A DNA stretch of 64,000 nucleotides from Blastomussa wellsi. Lineage: Eukaryota; Cnidaria; Anthozoa; Scleractinia; Plerogyridae. The notes beneath the pieces were generated by a model. The model searched no databases. It was not told the origin of the DNA and was given only the letters and a program-made list of their open reading frames with translations. This document shows positions 59,801 to 64,000 of this stretch, one piece after another. Every line of letters begins with the position of its first letter. The first letter of the stretch is position 1. The stretch spans positions 4,739,339 to 4,803,338 of the forward strand of contig OX393562.1 in NCBI GenBank assembly GCA_947652115.1, read 5' to 3'. The position numbers and the translations under genes were made by a program.

Positions 59801-60896
59801 GGATCGTCTGGGATTTTTCTGACATATGAAAACTAGGCTTCATGCCAATTTTGTGACATGTGCAATGTACAATGTAACTGACAACACTGAACATTGCTAC
59901 ATAGGATTTATCACCTGTCAGTTGGAAATAGTTCACAAAGCTAGGCATTGCTAAATCTGAGAAGTCCTATCTACCCCATGCCTTGAAATTGATTTCTTTA
60001 TAATTACAAGAACGAAAGATAAGTCATCCTTGATTTAACTTTTTGTGATGCTTAATTACTCAAAGTTGGGAAAAAGTAATTTGATAACACTAAAGACTAT
60101 CCTGCTAAAACAAACCTTATCTTATAACCAACCCAGAAAATATAATTTGAATACTCAGTTATTGACTCAAACTTGATGAAATTTGTTCTTATAACCACCT
60201 TGGAAATATTTTTGCCCCAGCGATTAAATGGCCGCACCCTCTGAACGTACTGCACTGTAGATGCCGGTAGTTAATTTATCAAGTTATCAACTTTAAATAG
60301 CTTATCAACGGTTTACAGATTAAAGTATAAACCATCCGATTTCACCCAAGTCGTGGATCGTAAACCGTAGAACTACCACAAATCTCTATCAACACCCAAA
60401 AATTTAAAATTTGCAATTAAAACACGTATTTAAGTTGAATTGATGAAGATCGCGAACATACAGTAAAAGTCGACTGCAACAAGTAAGAAACACATCTGTC
60501 TACCGAAAAGCAAGTCTAAATAAAATGGGTTTCGATTGCCGTTCTTAGAAATAATTTGCATCGTTTTGTAAAACACACCACGCAGAGAGGCAAAAAATAA
60601 AAATATCAAGATAGAGTTCAGTGAGAACCGGGTGATCGCTCGCTTTCTGTCAGAGAACAACAACAACTCTACAAATTGACTGTTCGAAATCATGTGGAAT
60701 AGGTCTCCAATTTTTCAGTAAACTCGACTGAATAACAAGAAAAACTTGTCAAAAGCACAAATCTTACCTGGTGAACAAGAGGTTCGAGGGTTTTCTCGAC
60801 CGAATGCGTCCGAATTTCCAGCGTTTTTGGATCCCATTTCATTTTGCTCTTTTCCACTTTAATGTCACCGTGCAGTGTACTGGTTGCTCGACTCAT
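35814..60896 (-). CDS. CTNNA: Alpha-catenin with two inserted ILEI-like domains
   Basis: Links cadherin-bound beta-catenin to F-actin at cell junctions. There are 26 exons: 60768-60896, 56738-56927, 55986-56152, 55775-55894, 55533-55622, 54409-54582, 53312-53515, 52782-52871, 52382-52534, 51759-51851, 50804-50960, 49644-49844, 48892-48995, 47175-47222, 46542-46662, 44850-45116, 43827-44027, 42772-43035, 41749-41955, 40851-40996, 39906-40087, 39077-39125, 37949-38005, 37727-37861, 36966-37058 and 35814-35990. All junctions keep frame, giving 1272 aa (vertebrate about 906). The N domain starts at MKWDPKTLEIRT; the M domain includes RPTLEQRLESIISGAAQLAD and DDITGIEDFLATT. The actin-binding part is residues ~1043-1272 (KWDESGNDIIILAKKMCMMM, NLMNAVISTVKASYVANTK). 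Residues 681-993 are two ILEI-like domains. Exon 20 is an acidic SDYE-rich linker like the CK-phosphorylated linker of vertebrate alphaE-catenin. Confidence 0.93.
36163..36370. repeat. Degenerate GACT/GACC tetranucleotide repeat
   Basis: About 200 bp of interrupted GACTGACTGACCGACC units lie in the last intron of alpha-catenin. Open frames here are repeat artefacts. Confidence 0.85.
36405..36572. mobile_element. Foldback MITE, alpha-catenin last intron
   Basis: Arms of about 65 bp start AATAGACCAATTCCGATAT and contain CGAGGCTTAGGGGAATAAAA on both strands. The loop is under 40 bp. Very high arm identity suggests a recent element. Confidence 0.88.
40259..40667. mobile_element. MITE with TTTTCATATGTCGG ends, copy 1
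   Basis: Inverted ends GCCTAGTTTTCATATGTCGG and the complement of GCCTGGTTTTCATATGTCGG extend over about 35 bp. TTTAA sits on both sides (40254-40258 and 40668-40672). It lies in alpha-catenin intron 20. A second copy is at 59406-59838 in intron 1. Confidence 0.85.
41749..45116 (-). other. Four-exon cassette: two tandem ILEI/FAM3-like domains in alpha-catenin
   Basis: Exons 16-19 (267, 201, 264 and 207 nt) encode residues 681-993. Domain 1 is exons 16+17 and domain 2 is exons 18+19, split at the same place after the ATQG/GTQG strand. Shared signature: SIKVNG, then GHN(I/V)VVLD, FNT or FDT, FL(D/Q)QLP, VLVATQG or VLIGTQG, LGAEG or IGAAG, HGSYAF or HGSWAF, TGP, and GPAIV/GPAVI. This is the order of strands in the ILEI (interleukin-like EMT inducer, also called GG) domain of FAM3 proteins. 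Domain 2 has no cysteine and domain 1 has two, fitting a cytosolic rather than lumenal setting. All five flanking and internal introns are phase 1. Exon 15 (acidic, then Ala/Glu-rich) and exon 20 form the linkers on each side. Confidence 0.85.
43430..43505 (-). repeat. tRNA-Thr-like sequence (AGT anticodon), possible pseudogene
   Basis: On the - strand the acceptor GCTTCAT nearly pairs with TTGAAGC. The D arm is intact (TAGCTCAGTTGGTAGAGC) and the anticodon stem CTGCA/TGCAG is perfect around CTAGTTT (anticodon AGT). The T stem pairs poorly, so a pseudogene or SINE head is more likely than a working tRNA-Thr. It lies in alpha-catenin intron 17. Confidence 0.5.
45262..45320. repeat. Perfect 59-bp palindrome
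   Basis: Two 29-bp arms starting GAACTTGACATGATAAATGC are exact inverse complements around a single central T. It lies in alpha-catenin intron 15, about 150 bp upstream of the first ILEI exon in transcript order. Confidence 0.95.
46459..46525. repeat. Short hairpin next to alpha-catenin exon 15
   Basis: A perfect 16-bp stem CCATTTGCAGATGTCA (46471-46486) pairs with 46502-46517, and weaker pairing of TAGAACA extends it. It lies 17-83 nt past the exon 15 donor, at the start of the intron that precedes the ILEI cassette. Confidence 0.8.
47821..48170. mobile_element. TTAA-type MITE, copy 2 (alpha-catenin intron 13)
   Basis: It starts and ends with TTAA, and its length and interior match the 17.2-kb copy at roughly 80-85% by eye. 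The - strand donor-like AAAAAGGTAAGT is conserved. Confidence 0.75.
48607..48797 (-). repeat. Dispersed AGGAGCTACGTCACG repeat, reverse copy
   Basis: This is the reverse complement of the 21.8-kb repeat: GGAGCTACAATGCC at the right end and AGAGCTAGGTCACG at the left. Internal AAAGGAACAAGGATGG is shared. Confidence 0.5.
50985..51120 (+). mobile_element. SINE 3' part, + orientation
   Basis: The core GATTAGCATCCCATCCAGGG is followed by GAGTAGAAATACTCCTAGTC, AATAAGCTCCAGCCTGATGG and CCACTAGGCTCATACGCAGA. It lacks the tRNA-like head. It faces the fuller copy at 51385-51620 in inverted arrangement within alpha-catenin intron 10. Confidence 0.7.
51385..51620 (-). mobile_element. SINE, nearly full-length, - orientation
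   Basis: Read on the - strand, the tRNA-like head (GGCCTTATGGTGTGCTGGAC) leads to the CTCTCTTCACCCAGGTG body, the CATCCCATCCAGGGGGAGTA core and a tail ending near CTTTTTGTACC. The head is less complete than in the 12.5-kb copy. Confidence 0.7.
53662..54123. mobile_element. MITE with CAGGGCT(T/C)GAAATT ends
   Basis: Both ends start CAGGGCTYGAAATT and share GCGAC/GTCGC-rich subterminal repeats. CAGAC directly flanks both sides. It lies in alpha-catenin intron 6. It resembles the hAT-type CAGGG-ended MITEs of many animals. Confidence 0.8.
54891..54966 (+). repeat. tRNA-like sequence, probably pseudogene
   Basis: The acceptor GTGGCTC pairs perfectly with GAGCCAC, and the D arm (TAGCTCAGATGGTAGAGC) and T loop (CTCAAATCCC) are good. 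The anticodon stem does not pair and position 33 is not T, so no anticodon can be assigned. Confidence 0.5.
55189..55460. mobile_element. CAGGG-ended MITE with AAGGACTTT repeats
   Basis: It begins CAGGGCTCGTACTC and ends GTGAACCCTG. Interior TTCAAGGACTTT is repeated several times in both orientations. TAACTT flanks both sides (55183-55188 and 55461-55466). It lies in alpha-catenin intron 5. Confidence 0.8.
57010..57264. mobile_element. Penelope-like terminal sequences in inverted (tail-to-tail) pair
   Basis: A - strand copy of the terminal sequence (57010 to about 57150) directly abuts a + strand copy (about 57154-57264). The result is a long near-palindrome centred near 57150. Shared segments include AACTGGGTTGATAATGTGAA and TCTCTTTACGGTGGCCAATT. 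No coding part remains. Confidence 0.85.
57154..57201 (+). ncRNA. Candidate hammerhead ribozyme in Penelope-like terminus
   Basis: The conserved core nucleotides are present in order. CUGACGA is at 57162-57168. A 4-bp helix II GGGC/GCUC closes a CUAAC loop. GAAAC is at 57182-57186 and the cleavage triplet GUC at 57187-57189. Helix I forms between GAUU-C-GCU before the core and AGC-UCUCA-AAUC after the triplet, with an internal loop that could contact loop II. Helix III is only ACGU, which is self-complementary. A minimal helix III of this kind implies a dimeric hammerhead. Hammerheads in Penelope-like elements are known; activity of this copy is inferred. Confidence 0.65.
58498..58679. repeat. 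Short element with GGGTTTCAAAA ends
   Basis: The left GGGGTTTCAAAACAAGCCGG and the right ACAACATTTTGAAACCCTTG are loosely inverted. The sequence between (CCAGAGTTCCGCTGGTTACT) also occurs at 13951-14101 in SLU7 intron 7, so this is a dispersed family. Confidence 0.5.
59406..59838. mobile_element. MITE with TTTTCATATGTCGG ends, copy 2
   Basis: It is related to the 40.3-kb copy in inverted orientation. Ends are GCCTGGTTTTCATATGTTAG and the complement of GCCTAGTTTTCATATGTCAG. TTTAA is kept only on the left. It lies in alpha-catenin intron 1. Confidence 0.8.
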
Positions 60897-61353
60897 GGTG
60901 GCAGAAAAGCGTCCTCAAACGAGAACAGAAGATCGCTACCTCGAGCAGTAAACTGGCAATGCGCAAGAAATATTTCACTCCAAGCTGCAAACGGAAATAT
61001 CGATTATTGTGGTCACGTGACTAAATATGCTTCTGGAATGCAACGCCTAAATGTTTCCGTCCAATCACCAAAGAAACGGCTAACCTCGGACATTCTTTCC
61101 TTTCGCGAACTTGAAAGATATTTCTTACGAAACGAAACAAGCTACAAAACTGTAAACTTTCCAAAAAAATTGAGTAATCGGTGTGTACGATTGCTAACAA
61201 AGAAAAAAAAATTCGAGAAAACTTTGTATATCCATTCCAAATTTTCATTTTACTAGCATGGCTTCCTCTTTTTTTAACAACGTTTTTTTAGCCCAGTAAA
61301 TAGTTTCATTACTTTTATAAAAAAAAGGACATTCTGAATGTGAAAAGAAAAAG

Positions 61354-61361
61354 AAAAAAAA
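61354..61361 (-). terminator. Pol III terminator (T run)
   Basis: Eight consecutive T on the - strand begin 4 nt after the tRNA 3' end, the normal RNA polymerase III stop. Confidence 0.8.
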
Positions 61362-61364
61362 CAT

Positions 61365-61461
61365 GGTCCGTGAGAGGCTCGAACTCTCGACCTCGGCGTA
61401 GCCATTGGATCAGAGATCCAGGTGTATCAGCACCGCGCTCTGCCGACTGAGCTAACGGACC
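61365..61461 (-). tRNA. tRNA-Ile (GAU) with a 25-nt intron
   Basis: Acceptor GGTCCGT pairs perfectly with ACGGACC. The D stem is GCTC/GAGC. Anticodon stem CGGTG pairs with CGCCG (one G-U). The T stem is GAGAG/CTCTC with loop TTCGAGC. The loop reads C-T-GAT-A, then a 25-nt insertion (61400-61424) at the usual intron site after base 37, then A. A box (TAGCTCAGTCGG) and B box (GTTCGAGCC) are intact. The mature length is 72 nt before CCA addition. The body resembles animal tRNA-Ile(AAU), but the anticodon is GAU, which is uncommon in eukaryotic nuclear tRNA-Ile. Confidence 0.88.
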
Positions 61462-61578
61462 ATCCACTGAAATGTAATGTGAAAATTTTAGCATTTAATC
61501 AAAATTAGCAATATCAAATCCATATTTGGTATCTCTTGGTGACATCCGTGACATCTATCACGAGATCCTCAGTCTCGG

Positions 61579-63055
61579 ATGGCAGCCATCTTTGCCGCAA
61601 GGTGTAATGTTTATGTCTCAGCGTTTTGCCTTTTTATAGCTTTTTCTTTCATTCGTTTTGTAAAATGTGAAACACGTCTGACAGGAATAAGTCCCGTCGG
61701 TAATTCAGGTGGCAAATCATCCATCAAGGATGGTTTTGTCTCGATAACTGCCGACAATTTAGTGGCGCTCCGGTTCTACGGAGTGGATTTTTCGCGGGAT
61801 ACTCGTATTGCCTTTACGACAACCGCGGGAAAATTTAAGGCCAAATGCGAAGACGATCGAACAAAGCCTATAAAGTTTAAAGAAGATGGATTACAGGAAT
61901 ACAGAGGAGATGCAGAAGTTAATTTGCCAGCTACAAGTGATGGGCAACCATATTTTGTCTGCTTGCAGTCCGGCAATGGAAGCGAATGGTTGCATCAGGG
62001 TGCAAGCGACACGCTACTCCAGATTAAAACGACTAGCGAAAGCGGATTGCCGCTTTGGCTTCAGATAGTGTTCATCGTAATCTTAATGAGTCTCTCAGGC
62101 TTGTTTTCAGGGTTAAATCTGGGGCTAATGGCGCTAGACCCGACAGAACTTAAAATTGTCATGAATTGTGGCAACCCAAGCGAGCAGAAGTACGCTAAAA
62201 GCATCCAACCACTTCGACGACACGGCAATTATTTGTTGTGCACGCTTCTTCTGGGCAATGTTTTGGTGAATACCTCGTTTACAGTGCTTTTAGACGGCAT
62301 AATCGGTGACGGAATTGCGGCGGTTCTTGGTTCAACCGCTGGTATTGTGATATTTGGAGAGATAATACCCCAGAGTATTTGTTCCAGGCACGGTTTGGCG
62401 GTTGGGGCTCGCACCATCTGGATTACAAGGTTTTTCATGCTGGTAACGTTCCCGATCTCGTTCCCAATAAGTAGGATCTTGGATTGGATATTAGGTAACG
62501 AGATCGGCACAGTCTATAACAAAAGGCAACTACAGGAAATGTTAAAAGTCACAGCAGAGTTCAATGACTTGGAAGGAGATGAAATGAATATAATATCAGG
62601 GGTGCTTAACTATAAGAGCAAAACAGTGGAAGAAGTCATGACAAAGTTAGAGGATTGCTATCTTCTTGACTTGTCGTCCATCCTTGATTTTAGAACTATT
62701 GCGCATATTATGCAATCAGGGCATAGTCGCATTCCAGTTTATGATGGTGAACGCCATAACATTGTTGGTTTGTTGCTGGTGAAGGATTTAGCTTTTATTG
62801 ATACCGATGACTGTACCCCTTTGCGCACAGTTATTAAGTTTTACAACCATCGGGTTCAGCGAGTTTTTGATGATGTCCATCTTGACGCTATGCTTGAAGA
62901 GTTTAAAAAGGGTCATTCACACTTGGCAGTCGTCCAGTGTGTCAACAGCGAGGGTGATGGAGATCCATTCTATGAAGCGATTGGTATTGTTACTTTAGAG
63001 GACATCTTGGAGGAAATCATCCAGTCAGAAATTGTCGATGAAACAGACATCTATT
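61579..63055 (+). CDS. CNNM: CNNM (cyclin M / ACDP) Mg2+ transport mediator, first coding exon
   Basis: Partial: the exon encodes 492 residues and ends at a donor, TATT|GTAAGT at 63055-63056; the rest lies beyond the window. CNNM proteins mediate Mg2+ efflux or regulate Mg2+ channels at the plasma membrane. Residues 1-30 are a signal peptide, and 31-155 are the extracellular region with a likely glycosylation site (NGS, 133-135). The DUF21 membrane domain is about 158-330 ([32 protein letters not shown]), followed by the acidic helix [15 protein letters not shown] pair (Bateman module) spans about 350-485 ([41 protein letters not shown]). The missing C-terminus should hold the cyclic-nucleotide-binding-like domain. 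It is divergent from alpha-catenin. The frame reads on to a stop at 63115-63117, but that tail is intron. Confidence 0.93.
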
Positions 63056-64000
63056 GTAAGTATAGAATGGTAAATTGTAAGTTAAAACATGTATTTTTAT
63101 TTCAAAATATTGCATGAAATACAAGAAATATCCTCTCGCATGTTTAAAATACCTGTAAGATATTGTGGAAAACCACATTACCAGGTTTTTGAATAACACA
63201 TGAACTGGCAAATCTTATTTTTTGGTAACTCTTTGGAGAGGTACCCTGCTAAAATGTAAAACTTTTTGAATTTGCTAATTGTAAAAACAAAATAGAATAA
63301 AGCCAAAATGGTGTTTACATTGTCCATGTTTAAAACTGACAAGCACTGCCAACATACAGTACTTAATAATTTCAGCTTTCAAAACAATATTACGGTATTG
63401 TTGTATTGTATATGAATGCCATTTTGTTTGACAGTCTTTTTGTTTTCTACGCATTTTCATTTCATTTTCATCTTTCAGTAAAATATTAAGGTTGACGTCT
63501 AGTCTAGCTGGCTTTAAATTTTAATGATTTCTTTATCATGTGGTGTGAAGAACATTATTATTAATGTCATGTATTCATTTGGCATGTTGTCAAACCTCAA
63601 AGTCATAACAATTTTATTATTAGCCACTTTACAATTTATTACAATACAAGTAATTGAATTGCGTCTGTTGTTTGTTTGTTATTACCGTGATTGATTCTTC
63701 TGATTTTACAAAAATGTACATTTTTATTTTTTTATGATAAACAGCCTCTCTAGGCTCCATATTGTTTAACAATATCCATGGTTATCATATTGGAACCTAA
63801 ACCTTCAGGAGCATACATATCGCTTTTCCATAAGAAAAGATAAAGTGTGTTAATTTATTCTTTAAATGGTTTTAAAAGTAAATGCCTGTATATCAGTTGT
63901 TTTTTTAACTTACGATCTAGGAAAAAATGTTTTTATTACTAATAGTTGTTACCCCCAAAGACCATATTCAAATTCTTCATACATGCATGGGTTCAAGTTC
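63056..64000 (+). other. CNNM intron, incomplete
   Basis: AT-rich, with no second exon recognised before the window end. No repeat with clear ends was seen. Confidence 0.6.

Larger units (their letters stand above)
60897..61578. promoter_or_regulatory. Divergent promoter region of alpha-catenin and CNNM
   Basis: The two start codons point away from each other across 682 bp that also contain a tRNA gene. A CCAAT motif lies at 61061-61065. There is no TATA box. The extent of each promoter cannot be told from sequence alone, and upstream non-coding exons are possible. Confidence 0.5.

Noticed and set aside
63056..63117. CNNM coding to the stop at 63117
   Set aside because: A strong donor (TATT|GTAAGT) follows ETDIY, where the family continues in another exon; the remaining residues are not family-like.

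Overview
This is a stretch of animal nuclear DNA, most likely from an anthozoan cnidarian (a stony coral or sea anemone). The evidence is a set of intron-rich metazoan housekeeping genes, U2-type splice sites at nearly every exon edge, and many miniature inverted-repeat elements (MITEs), tRNA-derived SINEs and Penelope-like retroelement pieces in the introns and spacers. The organism is inferred; no species-specific marker was found.

Five protein genes can be reconstructed exon by exon. From left to right they are: (1) FADS6-like fatty acid desaturase, + strand, 1945-3009, one coding exon; (2) SLU7 splicing factor, - strand, 18368 to 5730, 19 coding exons, 542 aa; (3) a VIP36-type cargo lectin (LMAN2), + strand, 18716-26951, 9 exons, 328 aa; (4) alpha-catenin, - strand, 60896 to 35814, 26 exons, 1272 aa; (5) a CNNM magnesium-transport mediator, + strand, first coding exon 61579-63055, running off the window. 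SLU7 and LMAN2 are head-to-head, with 347 bp between start codons. Alpha-catenin and CNNM are also head-to-head, with 682 bp between them that hold an intron-containing tRNA-Ile gene.

The most unusual feature is in alpha-catenin. Between the middle (M) domain and the actin-binding domain, four in-frame exons (41749-45116) encode two tandem ILEI/FAM3-like ('GG') domains, about 313 residues in all. All introns around and inside this cassette are phase 1 and every exon length is a multiple of three. This is the signature of exon shuffling followed by a two-exon tandem duplication. Vertebrate alpha-catenins have no such domain, and ILEI domains are normally found in secreted or lumenal proteins.

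The 28-35.8 kb spacer is a repeat nursery. It holds a degenerate gene remnant, a 1-kb array of an 18-bp minisatellite with a 399-bp higher-order duplication, a MITE inserted into that array, two foldback elements, and a nested set in which a MITE carries both a Penelope-like GIY-YIG fragment and a second related MITE. Penelope-like terminal sequences occur at three loci. The one at 57.0-57.3 kb contains a sequence with all the core nucleotides of a hammerhead ribozyme.
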